From Bryobacteraceae bacterium (GTDB lineage: Bacteria; Acidobacteriota; Terriglobia; Bryobacterales; Bryobacteraceae), in NCBI GenBank assembly GCA_014379815.1, contig JACMLA010000710.1:1-6866 (forward strand): a stretch of DNA of 6,866 bases, written 5' to 3'. Below, in pieces: positions 1 to 6,866 of this stretch. Under the pieces are notes generated by a model. The model ran no database searches and was not told the DNA's origin. It saw only the letters and a list, made by a program, of their open reading frames with translations. Made by a program: the position numbers and the translations under genes. Position 1 is the stretch's first letter. Every line of letters begins with the position of its first letter.

Positions 1-1260
1 CCGGTTTTCGTCGCCTTTATCGAGGTAATCGAGAACTCTGCCTGGCTGAAGCGAACCGCCGCCCTTGCCTGCAAGCAACATCGGCATCTGGTCCGCACCA
101 TGAGTATCACCATCGAAGAGGTTGGAGCATAACATCAGCATGGAACTGTCCAGAAGCGACTGACCGCCTTCGTCAATGTCCTTCATGCGCTGCACAAGAT
201 ATGCGAACTGTCCTGAATGGAATTGGTTGGTCTTGAGGTACATCGCCTCAGCCTCGGGCGCCTTTCCGTTATGCGTCAGGTCGAGGTGCAGCGCACCTTG
301 CACTCCCTGGAGGAAGCGGAAGTTCATCTGCGAAAGGTCATTGTTCAGCATGCAAGTGACGACTCGCGTCTTGTCCATCTGGAACGCGAGCACAATCAGA
401 TCCAGCATCAGCTTCATGTGCGCGGGCACATCCTGAGGCAGCTCATCTGCCGGGCGAGGCATGTTTGGCTTAGCCAGGGTGGGACGCCAGCCCTCGAGAC
501 GCTCTTCTTTGGAAGCGCGATCGATCCGTGTCTCGATGTCGCGGATGGAGGTCAGATACTCTTCCAGCTTGACCCGGTCCGTTTTGTTGATTTTTGGCTG
601 CAGACTGTGCGTCTCTTCCAGCACAGCGTCAAGAATGCTGCGGTCCAGCTTTCGTCCGCTGCCATCGCCAACCAGCAGATCGAACGTGCGGGCCGGGTAG
701 ATTTCCTTCGTCGCTGGCTTCGTCGCTGTAGCCCAGGAGATACATGACCCGTAGATCATCGACAACCCGTCTTCCAGCCTTAACTCGTTCGGCTCGATGC
801 CGAGAGCAAGACTGGGAACGGGGGTGTTGGCGCCAATCTGTTTTGAAAGAACCTGATCGAAACTGGTGCCGACCCGGATGTCCTTTGGATCGAGACTGAC
901 CGTGGCACCGGACAGCAGATTCGGCATCCTTCCAAGATGCGGACTCGATGACACTGCCGCGCGCTGATTAAACAGACCCCGCACAAACGTAAAGTCTTCA
1001 CGGAAGGGCATCATCGGCTGAAGCCCGGGTCCGACTTCCATCGTCGCGCCACTGCCTTTAGCCCACCAGTGAGCAGGCTCGACGCCGTTCGAAAAATAGA
1101 GACAGGCAAGGCGAACGGGCGGTTTGTTTAGAGCCGCTTTAGCTGCCGCTGAGGTGGCCCCAGTCGACGCTCCAAACAAGGGCAGAGACTCCATCCACGG
1201 CAAGGCCAGAGCTACACCAGCCCCCCGCAGGAAGTTTCGCCGAGATTTCGCGTTGTTCAT
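1..1260 (-). CDS. DUF1552 (HXXSHH family) protein with Tat signal, C-terminus cut by window edge
   Basis: The reading frame is open from an ATG at 1260 to the left edge, giving 420 residues with no stop. The N-terminus has a twin-arginine motif, SRRNFLRG (residues 6-13), followed by a hydrophobic stretch GVALALPW, so folded export through Tat is expected. Family-like segments follow in order: [16 protein letters not shown] (51-66), LALGIEPNE (151-159), YGSCISWA (170-177), an [14 protein letters not shown] helix (233-246), and a C-terminal block with [21 protein letters not shown] and [11 protein letters not shown] (368-402). This order matches DUF1552 proteins, which usually run roughly 430-460 residues, so only a few tens of residues should be missing. 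The start is fixed by a good ribosome binding site and an ATGA overlap with the upstream diheme gene. The biochemical function of the family is not established. One oddity is that the eponymous HxxSHH motif reads HLDLTHN here (325-331). The family assignment is by recognition, not by a search. Confidence 0.9.
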   Translation of the reverse strand, partial: MNNAKSRRNFLRGAGVALALPWMESLPLFGASTGATSAAAKAALNKPPVRLACLYFSNGVEPAHWWAKGSGATMEVGPGLQPMMPFREDFTFVRGLFNQRAAVSSSPHLGRMPNLLSGATVSLDPKDIRVGTSFDQVLSKQIGANTPVPSLALGIEPNELRLEDGLSMIYGSCISWATATKPATKEIYPARTFDLLVGDGSGRKLDRSILDAVLEETHSLQPKINKTDRVKLEEYLTSIRDIETRIDRASKEERLEGWRPTLAKPNMPRPADELPQDVPAHMKLMLDLIVLAFQMDKTRVVTCMLNNDLSQMNFRFLQGVQGALHLDLTHNGKAPEAEAMYLKTNQFHSGQFAYLVQRMKDIDEGGQSLLDSSMLMLCSNLFDGDTHGADQMPMLLAGKGGGSLQPGRVLDYLDKGDENR

Positions 1261-4200
1261 CGTTCACCCTCTTTTTCCCGATCGATCACTGCAATCCGCC
1301 CGGCCGTCTGCATCGGTGACCCAGGAACGCCTTCGTCGCCTTCCTTGCGATACCGGAACTGCTTACTCAATGCGATCTCCGTCACCAGCGCCGAGAAGTT
1401 TACGTCACCACCGGCCTGCACCATCTTATCGATCAACGGGCGATCTGACCCAAGTACGGTCCGACCTAAAGCATATCCCAGAAGCTTTGAGTTGAATGTC
1501 TTCAGAACCTGCGGCTGCTGCGTCTTCAGATACTCCAGCAAACCGTCGACGCCGGAGATTTCCAGGTTATCCGCGTTCCTACTCGAATCGTCCACTGACT
1601 TGCCATCGGCGTAAGTATTCCGCCACCGGCCCACAGAGTCATAGCGCTCCAGAGGGAATCCCAGAGGGTCGATACGGGTGTGGCAGCCTGCGCAAGTTGG
1701 GTTGCGCTTATGCGACTCCAGTCTCTGCTTGACGGACATACCGCCAAAATTCTTGTCGTCTGCCGGAAGCGATCCGGCATCCGCAGGGGGAGGCGGCGTT
1801 GGCGTCCCCAAAACGCGTCGCAGCATCCAGTCGCCACGCTTCACGGGGCTGGTTCGCAGTGGAGCAGAAGTCGATGTGAGAACTGCCCCCAGACGGAACA
1901 TGCCGCCCCGGTGCATCGCGCCGGCACCTTCGATCAGCTCAAGGTCGCTCTTAGACTTGAATTCCTTCTCAATCCCGTAGTGTTTCGCCAGAGGCTGATT
2001 TAGAAACGTGTAATCCGCAAAAAAGATCTCGCGTACAGGCCGGTCTTTCCGGACTACATGCTCGAAGAACGCTACGGCCTCGTCGTACATCGACGTTTTC
2101 ACTTCGTCCGTAAACTCAGTAAAGCGGGTCGTATCCACGCCTTTGTACTGGTCGAAGCGATAGAAGCCAAGCCACTGCCCGAAGAACTCGGTCGACAGCC
2201 TGCGAGCTTTCGGATCCGCAAGCATCCGCTTCACCTGAGCCTGTAGGAGTTCGGGTTTACCCAGCTCCCCTGCGGTGGCTGCTCGCCTCAGCTCCTGATC
2301 CGGGATTGATGACCAGAGGAAGTAACTCAGACGGCTTGCCAGTTCCCAGCTGGAGAGTTCGCGGATGGTCGCATCCGTACTTGTGGGCTGCTCCTCAAGA
2401 CGATACAGAAAGGCAGGCGCAACCAGCACCCGCGCGAGCAAAAGGCGCATAGCCTTTACGTGATCGAGTTGCAACTGCTCGGTTGCTTTGACATAAAAAC
2501 CGCGCAGGCGATCTTTCTCTTCAGCATTCAGAGGCCGGCGCCAGGCCGCACTGGCAAACGTGACAGCATCTTCGAGGTGTCGCTGACGGCCAGTTAGTTG
2601 AGCTTTCTGGACTGAGTCGTACTCGGAGCGAATTGCCCTGACGTACTGTTGCGGTTCCGCAGGCAACGCAGCAATTTCTGTCGCTGTCAGGTCTGCAACG
2701 CCTTTTTTGATTCCGAGCTTGTACTTGTCCGATACAAACCGCAGAAACACATCGTGATATTCGAAAGACGCCAGCAGATCGTTCCAGGCTTGATCGAGTT
2801 TTGCTTTTTGCGCGTCGTCCAGCACCTTGCTGTACAGAAAGTCATCCGTCCTGTAGTACTTCAGCTTCAGGTGGAAATGATCGCGCTCGGGCTGATTGTA
2901 GACGTTGTTAAACGGAGGAGGAATTGGATCTTTATCGGCAGGAGTAGGTTCGCCTTGCGAATTCTGCGGCAACTTCGCCGCAAAGGCCAAAACGTTCTCC
3001 TTCCAAGTTTTGTACCCCGGGTTGCTGGGTGTGCCGAGAAGTGTATAGGTCGGAACTCCCATGCCCTGTTCCGGACTACCGCTCAACGTGCATCGCAGAA
3101 CCGCATCACCGGTTGCGCTTCCGGCGATCTCGGCATCCACTTGCAGCTCCGCGCCAAATGCTGTGTCGGGAAAGGCGAACTCTAGAACTGTAGTGCCATC
3201 GCCGACTGTGGCGACAGCGTCTTCGCCCAGAGGCTTACCGTCGGGACGACTTCCAAAGTTCAGCTTGCTAATTGAGTCCGGCGTGAGTACGGCCTTAAGC
3301 GGTTGCACCGGACCGAGTTCCCGATCTTTCCCACGTATCCGTATTTTTGCGTTTTGCCAAACTACGAAAGGTCTGTCTTTGGCTTTCGCGTTCACAGGCA
3401 CCACCATCAGATAAGCCTTTGAGGACTTATCGCGAGGGGTGCGCACATTGAACTTAAAGTGATGCGTGGTACTTGCTTTCAGAGCTTCTTCATTCAAAAC
3501 CAGCGCTCGTTCGTCGCCGGCTCCGCCTTCCGCGAAGGCACCCATAGCCAGCAGCCATCTGGGCCAGTCGATCAGGGACCTTGTGACCTGCTCTGAACCA
3601 GCACGCGCTTCGGCCATAATGGCCTCTTTGTTCGACGCGGGCTTTACTACTGGCAAGCTCTGGAACTTCTTCACTACTTCGGAGGTCGGATATGTTGCAT
3701 TCCTATCCTGAACCACGCTCAAGAGGTGCTGGGCGAATCGGGGGCTCACTCCCTCTCGAGCAGCCAGTGTTGCCAGCGTTGCCTGTCTCTTTCCAAGCGC
3801 CACCCGATTTTGAAACTGCCAGCAAACGAAAAAAGCCTTGCTGTATCGTTCCGTTCCATAGGGCTTACCGCCTTCCCCGGAGTTTGCCCTGAACCCATTG
3901 TTCTTGTAAATTTCCTGGATCCGGTGAATTGCGGAAAGCTCGAAACCGCTTTTCCCTGCGGCATCGAAAAATTGAAGGGGACCGGCACCAATGACAGCGC
4001 GATCTGCAACCTTCTTCGCCGTTTCGAGGTACCGCTCCAGGCTCGCGTCCGCCATGAACTGGACATCCCCGAAGTTCGTAAATCCTTCGCCGCCCACCGA
4101 ATCATTGGAAGAGTCGTCGAGCTTCAGATCCATTCCCGTCAGATCTTCGACGGTGTAAGAGTATTCTCCGCTCGTCAGCCTCCGAACCGTGACCTGACCC

Positions 4201-4553
4201 GGATCTCCCGCGTGCTTCTGGGCATACTCGTCGAGTCTCGCCCGGATCCAGGTGGCCGCGGCGGCCCGGTCTGCCTCAGCAGGCTGCTTCATTTTTACCG
4301 GAGGCATACGCTTCTGTTCGAGCACGGACGCAACTTTTTCCCACTCGCCGAAGTGGCTTCCAACCGATTTCGCACCAGTCAGCGCTTCGAGGTCAATGCC
4401 CGCAATCTTAGCGGCCTTACCGTGGCAGCCATAACAGTACTGTCGGAATGTCGCTGTGGGATCGGTCGTTGTATGGGCAGCAGGTTCGGCGCCTGCGAGG
4501 ACGACGGGTAAGAGAGCGGCTACTACGAAGACAGTCGATCTATCGATTTTCAA
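1257..4553 (-). CDS. Secreted diheme DUF1587/DUF1595/DUF1592/DUF1588/DUF1585 protein
   Basis: This complete 1098-residue protein starts at a TTG. An in-frame TAG lies about 30 bases upstream with no ATG between, and a GAGGT ribosome binding site precedes the TTG. Residues 1-22 form a Sec-type signal, with cleavage plausible after LAGA. A cytochrome c-like domain follows, with heme motif CYGCH (40-44) and a likely axial methionine in KRMPP (Met83). Then come DUF1587 (about 121-187, starting [18 protein letters not shown]), a long less recognisable centre (about 190-650) with a beta-rich part near 361-500, DUF1595 (about 656-720), DUF1592 (about 730-857), DUF1588 (about 877-978) holding a second heme motif CAGCH (954-958) followed by [19 protein letters not shown], and DUF1585 (about 988-1066). 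Such proteins occur in Planctomycetota, Verrucomicrobiota, Acidobacteriota and Myxococcota, and their substrate is unknown. Two CxxCH motifs plus a signal imply heme attachment outside the cytoplasm and an electron-transfer role. The DUF1552 partner overlaps its stop. Domain limits are estimates by eye. Confidence 0.94.
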   Translation of the reverse strand: MKIDRSTVFVVAALLPVVLAGAEPAAHTTTDPTATFRQYCYGCHGKAAKIAGIDLEALTGAKSVGSHFGEWEKVASVLEQKRMPPVKMKQPAEADRAAAATWIRARLDEYAQKHAGDPGQVTVRRLTSGEYSYTVEDLTGMDLKLDDSSNDSVGGEGFTNFGDVQFMADASLERYLETAKKVADRAVIGAGPLQFFDAAGKSGFELSAIHRIQEIYKNNGFRANSGEGGKPYGTERYSKAFFVCWQFQNRVALGKRQATLATLAAREGVSPRFAQHLLSVVQDRNATYPTSEVVKKFQSLPVVKPASNKEAIMAEARAGSEQVTRSLIDWPRWLLAMGAFAEGGAGDERALVLNEEALKASTTHHFKFNVRTPRDKSSKAYLMVVPVNAKAKDRPFVVWQNAKIRIRGKDRELGPVQPLKAVLTPDSISKLNFGSRPDGKPLGEDAVATVGDGTTVLEFAFPDTAFGAELQVDAEIAGSATGDAVLRCTLSGSPEQGMGVPTYTLLGTPSNPGYKTWKENVLAFAAKLPQNSQGEPTPADKDPIPPPFNNVYNQPERDHFHLKLKYYRTDDFLYSKVLDDAQKAKLDQAWNDLLASFEYHDVFLRFVSDKYKLGIKKGVADLTATEIAALPAEPQQYVRAIRSEYDSVQKAQLTGRQRHLEDAVTFASAAWRRPLNAEEKDRLRGFYVKATEQLQLDHVKAMRLLLARVLVAPAFLYRLEEQPTSTDATIRELSSWELASRLSYFLWSSIPDQELRRAATAGELGKPELLQAQVKRMLADPKARRLSTEFFGQWLGFYRFDQYKGVDTTRFTEFTDEVKTSMYDEAVAFFEHVVRKDRPVREIFFADYTFLNQPLAKHYGIEKEFKSKSDLELIEGAGAMHRGGMFRLGAVLTSTSAPLRTSPVKRGDWMLRRVLGTPTPPPPADAGSLPADDKNFGGMSVKQRLESHKRNPTCAGCHTRIDPLGFPLERYDSVGRWRNTYADGKSVDDSSRNADNLEISGVDGLLEYLKTQQPQVLKTFNSKLLGYALGRTVLGSDRPLIDKMVQAGGDVNFSALVTEIALSKQFRYRKEGDEGVPGSPMQTAGRIAVIDREKEGER
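1268..1271 (-). promoter_or_regulatory. Ribosome binding site of the DUF1552 gene, inside the diheme gene
   Basis: On the minus strand AGAGGGTG (1265-1272) contains a GAGG core that ends 7 bases before the ATG at 1260. It lies within the last codons of the diheme gene (Lys-Glu-Gly-Glu-Arg), so a ribosome terminating there is placed to restart on the overlapping ATGA. This fixes the DUF1552 start. Confidence 0.75.
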
Positions 4554-4562
4554 TTCGTTACG

Positions 4563-4567
4563 ACCTC
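4563..4567 (-). promoter_or_regulatory. Ribosome binding site supporting the TTG start of the diheme gene
   Basis: On the minus strand GAGGT ends 9 bases before the TTG at 4553-4551. The TTG also gives a proper signal peptide ([15 protein letters not shown]), and the frame is closed by a TAG about 30 bases upstream with no ATG or GTG between. Together these decide the unusual start codon. Confidence 0.65.
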
Positions 4568-4623
4568 GCGCCGCAGAACTCTAGTTTACGTGGGGACGGG
4601 TGTCGGAGTCCAACAAGTTCGTC

Positions 4624-4650
4624 AATATAGGCGCCTTTCTGAAGCAACAA
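4624..4650 (-). promoter_or_regulatory. Candidate promoter for the diheme/DUF1552 operon
   Basis: Read on the minus strand, TTGTTG (4650-4645) and TATATT (4629-4624) resemble sigma-70 type -35 and -10 boxes. The -10 box differs from consensus at one base. The spacer is 15 bases, shorter than the usual 17, and the -35 box matches at only three positions. Transcription would begin near 4617 and leave a leader of about 60 bases. This is pattern matching only. Confidence 0.3.
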
Positions 4651-4652
4651 GT

Positions 4653-4658
4653 TACACT
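4653..4658 (+). promoter_or_regulatory. Candidate -10 box immediately before the reductase ATG
   Basis: TACACT matches the -10 consensus at four of six positions and ends 6 bases before the ATG at 4665, so transcription could begin at or next to the start codon. No recognisable -35 box stands at the right distance. No Shine-Dalgarno sequence precedes the ATG, which fits a leaderless message but does not prove one. Confidence 0.2.
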
Positions 4659-4664
4659 CTGGCA

Positions 4665-5696
4665 ATGGAGTTTAGGCAGCTAGGAGCGTCTGGATTGCAG
4701 GTTCCCGTTCTTTGTTTCGGTACCGGTACCTTCGGTGGCGGCACGGAATTTTTCAAGGCCTGGGGCAGCACCGATATTGCTGAGGCTTCGCGCCTGATCG
4801 ACATCTGTCTCGAATCCGGAGTCAACCTGTTCGACACGGCAGATGTTTACTCCAACGGACTCTCCGAGGAGATCCTTGGAAAGAGCATTGAGGGTCGCCG
4901 CCACGACTTGCTCATCGCCACAAAGGCGTCCTTTCGAATGAAACCCGGGCCTAACGGTCTTGGGAACTCCCGTCATCACCTCGTCACTGCGTGCGAAGCA
5001 AGCTTGCGCCGCCTTGGCACCGACTACATCGATCTCTACCAGTTGCACGGATTTGACGCTCTGACTCCGGTAGAGGAGACTCTGAGCGCCCTCGACACGC
5101 TGATTCGAGACGGCAAAGTCCGATACGTGGGCTGTTCCAATTTTTCCGGATGGCACCTGATGAAGTGTCTGTCGGTTTCCGAGCGGTACGGCTGGGCTCG
5201 CTTTGTGGCTCACCAGGCATATTACTCGCTGATCGGGCGAGACTATGAGTGGGAACTGATGCCTCTGGCAGTGGACCAGAACGTGGGCACGCTGATCTGG
5301 AGTCCTCTGGGCTGGGGCCGGTTGACGGGAAAGATCCGGCGTGGTCACCCGCCTCCCGAGACAAGCCGCCTGAAAGAGACGGCCCAATACGGTCCGCCGG
5401 TAAGTGACGAGCATGTCTACAAAGTCGTTGACGCGATTGACGGCGTTGCCGCCGAAACTGGGAAATCTGTGTCGCAGATCGCGCTGAACTGGCTGATACA
5501 GCGACCGACGGTTGCGTCTGTCATCATCGGAGCCCGAAACGAAGAACAACTCCGTCAAAACCTCGGTGCGGCCGACTGGAATCTCACAGCAGACCAGGTC
5601 GCCAAACTCGATGAGTCCAGCAAGGTACAGATGCCTTACCCGTACTGGCATCAGCAGGGTGCGGCCGGCAGTCGCAACCCTCTGCCAAAACGTTAG
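4665..5696 (+). CDS. Aldo/keto reductase, NADPH-dependent type
   Basis: The predicted protein has 343 residues and is a complete cytosolic (alpha/beta)8-barrel oxidoreductase of the aldo/keto reductase superfamily, which reduces carbonyls to alcohols or runs the reverse reaction with NAD(P)H. The tetrad is intact: Asp57 and Tyr62 in FDTADVYSNG, Lys87 in ATKASF, and His128 in QLHGF. Other family marks are the N-terminal hairpin and first strand (FRQLGASGLQVPVLCFGTGTFGG), GCSNFSGW (156-163), HQAYYSL (183-189), WSPLGWGRLTGK (212-223), and the cofactor-binding IIGARNEEQLRQNL (287-300). The ATG at 4665 is preferred because homologous proteins normally begin just before FRxLGxSGL. A GTG at 4590 would add 25 residues (MGTGVGVQQVRQ...) of no family character. 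No Shine-Dalgarno site is visible before either start. There is no signal peptide. The substrate cannot be told from sequence. The gene diverges from the diheme operon and its stop overlaps that of the CHAT gene. Confidence 0.93.
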   Translation: MEFRQLGASGLQVPVLCFGTGTFGGGTEFFKAWGSTDIAEASRLIDICLESGVNLFDTADVYSNGLSEEILGKSIEGRRHDLLIATKASFRMKPGPNGLGNSRHHLVTACEASLRRLGTDYIDLYQLHGFDALTPVEETLSALDTLIRDGKVRYVGCSNFSGWHLMKCLSVSERYGWARFVAHQAYYSLIGRDYEWELMPLAVDQNVGTLIWSPLGWGRLTGKIRRGHPPPETSRLKETAQYGPPVSDEHVYKVVDAIDGVAAETGKSVSQIALNWLIQRPTVASVIIGARNEEQLRQNLGAADWNLTADQVAKLDESSKVQMPYPYWHQQGAAGSRNPLPKR

Positions 5697-6866
5697 TTTC
5701 TGGAATACGCTACGAACGGAGACCAGTACTGTGGGCGCCGAAAAACCCCGCTGGAATGCAGGATTTCGAGTCGGGCAATCTGCAGGGCTATTGCCGGGTC
5801 ACGCCCTGCCGCTACTTCGCGGTACAAGGTGTCCATCAGAGTTGCCGTAACCTGATCGTTGACTTCGGATAAGGTAGAGACGACATTATTCGCACCGGCC
5901 CGCAGAAAAGCCCACGCCAGTCCTACAAGACCTTCGCTTTCATAGCTTCTCGTTCCCGACCCAAAACACGCTGAGATCGTGACCAGTTCGGCATGCAGCG
6001 GCGTGCGAAGAATGTCACTGGCATAGAGACGATACCCGTTGCTCTCGGGAGAAAGCAGCAGTGCACTCGCGAGGGGATTGACGCTATTGCCGGTACCATG
6101 AGCCGCAAGGTGGATAAACCGAAAGTCGCCTGGCTTTGTCATCTGCCAGGCCGAGGGAACTGCTGCCTTGCCTTCCACAACCACGGACTGTCCGGAGTCA
6201 AAACGTGCCGCGACCAAACGCATTTCCTTCATAGCTTGCGGAAGGGCAGGGATTTCTTTTGTGGCGGGTACGCTATTGCCCAGCGTTAACAGAGTCCGGG
6301 AAGGCTTACCGGAAGACCGGGGCGCGGGGGGATACAAGGCAGGCAAATAGGAGATGGCAAGATCCTCCATCAGATAGCGAAGAGACTCGCCTGGAACAGT
6401 AATTGCGCCAAGGTCGAGCTGGTGCAGAGGCTCATCCGCCACGATACGGATCTGGCGCAATCCATGCAGTTCAGTTTTTGCGGGCTCGATCAGCATCCGG
6501 TAAAGCACTTGCCCTTTGATCTGGACAGCAGTTTCGTCAAACAGCGGCGACAGCAGTGCGCTCCGGTAATCCTCCACAGCCCGTTTTACTTCGCTTCGCG
6601 GAGGCAGGGCCCAAGTCTTCACCCCGTCCGCGTTTACACACCACAACCAGGATTTTGTCTCGCGGATCCAGTAGACCAGCACCGGCGTGCCGGAACGCTT
6701 TCTCTGGAACACTTTGATCTCTGGCGCTGGCGGAATCTGCGCATCGCCGTACTTGTCATTCAGCGATCGTGTCCGGCTGTAGTCTGCGATGACGAGAGCC
6801 CTCTCGTGCTGGCCTGTCAGCATCAGTAAATCCACGTAGCTGTTGAAGAGTCCTGACTGACTGGAA
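5693..6866 (-). CDS. CHAT-domain (caspase-like) peptidase, C-terminal part; N-terminus beyond window edge
   Basis: The frame is open from the right edge to a TAA at 5695-5693, giving 390 residues. The first 35 (SSQSGLFNSYVDLLMLTGQHERALVIADYSRTRSL, shown here only as a TPR-like helical pair around residues 9-35) suggest the end of a TPR array, as is usual for CHAT proteins. The CHAT domain fills about 60-388. Its parts are VLVYWIRETKSWLWCV (62-77), YRMLIEPAKTELHGLRQIRIVADEPLHQL in its usual place (122-150), FIHLAAHGTGN with the catalytic histidine (His256), and VTISACFGSG with the catalytic cysteine (Cys300). Both dyad residues are present, so an active clan CD cysteine peptidase is likely. 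After the cysteine, EGLVGLAWAFLRAGANNVV is typical, but the common SLWxV motif reads TLSEV, with Ser333 in place of Trp. GTG at 6835 and ATG at 6823 are internal codons, not starts. Substrate and activating signal are unknown; some relatives act in cell death or defence, which nothing here shows directly. Confidence 0.9.
   Translation of the reverse strand, partial: SSQSGLFNSYVDLLMLTGQHERALVIADYSRTRSLNDKYGDAQIPPAPEIKVFQRKRSGTPVLVYWIRETKSWLWCVNADGVKTWALPPRSEVKRAVEDYRSALLSPLFDETAVQIKGQVLYRMLIEPAKTELHGLRQIRIVADEPLHQLDLGAITVPGESLRYLMEDLAISYLPALYPPAPRSSGKPSRTLLTLGNSVPATKEIPALPQAMKEMRLVAARFDSGQSVVVEGKAAVPSAWQMTKPGDFRFIHLAAHGTGNSVNPLASALLLSPESNGYRLYASDILRTPLHAELVTISACFGSGTRSYESEGLVGLAWAFLRAGANNVVSTLSEVNDQVTATLMDTLYREVAAGRDPAIALQIARLEILHSSGVFRRPQYWSPFVAYSRN

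Larger units (their letters stand above)
4554..4664. other. Divergent intergenic region between diheme gene and aldo/keto reductase
   Basis: These 111 bases are the only noncoding stretch in the window and must hold the start signals for the leftward diheme/DUF1552 operon and for the rightward reductase, unless the latter is read from within the neighbour. I see no obvious long inverted repeat that would mark an operator. Candidate promoter elements for each direction are listed separately with low confidence. Confidence 0.8.

Noticed and set aside
217..747. Open frame of 176 codons on the plus strand, opposite the DUF1552 gene
   Set aside because: The minus strand reads as a continuous DUF1552 protein here, and the plus-strand product shows no domain.
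3726..4511. Open frame of 261 codons on the plus strand, opposite the N-terminal part of the diheme gene
   Set aside because: It is antisense to the signal, heme and DUF1587 region, whose protein sequence is clearly conserved. The translated product resembles no family I know.
4590..4664. N-terminal extension of the reductase from a GTG at 4590
   Set aside because: The 25 added residues have no family counterpart and no ribosome binding site precedes the GTG. The extension would consume most of the divergent promoter region.
4719..4730. Tandem palindrome GGTACCGGTACC as a regulatory site or repeat
   Set aside because: It lies inside the reductase and encodes the conserved GTGT segment of the first barrel strand, so coding constraint explains it.
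4680..5651. Long open frame of 323 codons on the minus strand, opposite the aldo/keto reductase
   Set aside because: It lies wholly antisense to a gene with an intact catalytic tetrad. Its translation has no recognisable domain and is rich in Arg, Val and Gln, as is common for shadows of coding DNA, and I see no ribosome binding site that would argue otherwise.
5653..5686. Imperfect hairpin (GCAGGGT pairing with ACCCTCTGC) near the end of the reductase, as a terminator
   Set aside because: The stem is short with a two-base bulge, lies inside the coding region and is not followed by a run of T, so it does not meet the pattern of an intrinsic terminator.

Overview
The window looks like bacterial chromosome from an Acidobacteriota-type organism, with Bryobacterales/Solibacter-like the best guess. 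Planctomycetota, Verrucomicrobiota or Myxococcota cannot be excluded. The inference rests on a secreted diheme DUF1587/1595/1592/1588/1585 protein coupled to a Tat-exported DUF1552 protein, next to a TPR-CHAT peptidase and an aldo/keto reductase, in moderately GC-rich, densely coding DNA. No RNA gene, insertion sequence, CRISPR array, phage gene or long repeat is visible.

Layout from left to right: (1) 1-1260, minus strand, a DUF1552 protein whose C-terminus is cut off by the left edge. (2) 1257-4553, minus strand, a complete 1098-residue exported diheme cytochrome-type protein; its stop overlaps the start of the DUF1552 gene as ATGA, so the two form a translationally coupled operon read leftwards. 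(3) 4554-4664, a 111-base divergent intergenic region, the only noncoding space in the window. (4) 4665-5696, plus strand, a complete 343-residue aldo/keto reductase with an intact catalytic tetrad. (5) 5693-6866, minus strand, the C-terminal 390 residues of a CHAT-domain (caspase-like) protein whose N-terminus lies beyond the right edge; its stop overlaps that of the reductase tail to tail.

The two leftmost genes are the most interesting unit. One product appears to leave the cytoplasm by the Sec route and to carry two covalently bound hemes. The other has a twin-arginine signal. They are probably periplasmic or surface partners in an oxidation or hydrolysis process whose substrate is unknown. 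Gene pairs of this kind are recurrent but biochemically uncharacterised. The cytosolic aldo/keto reductase is divergent from them and may or may not be related. The CHAT protein is convergent and probably independent. Every gene appears intact within the window; the two partial genes are cut only by the window edges.
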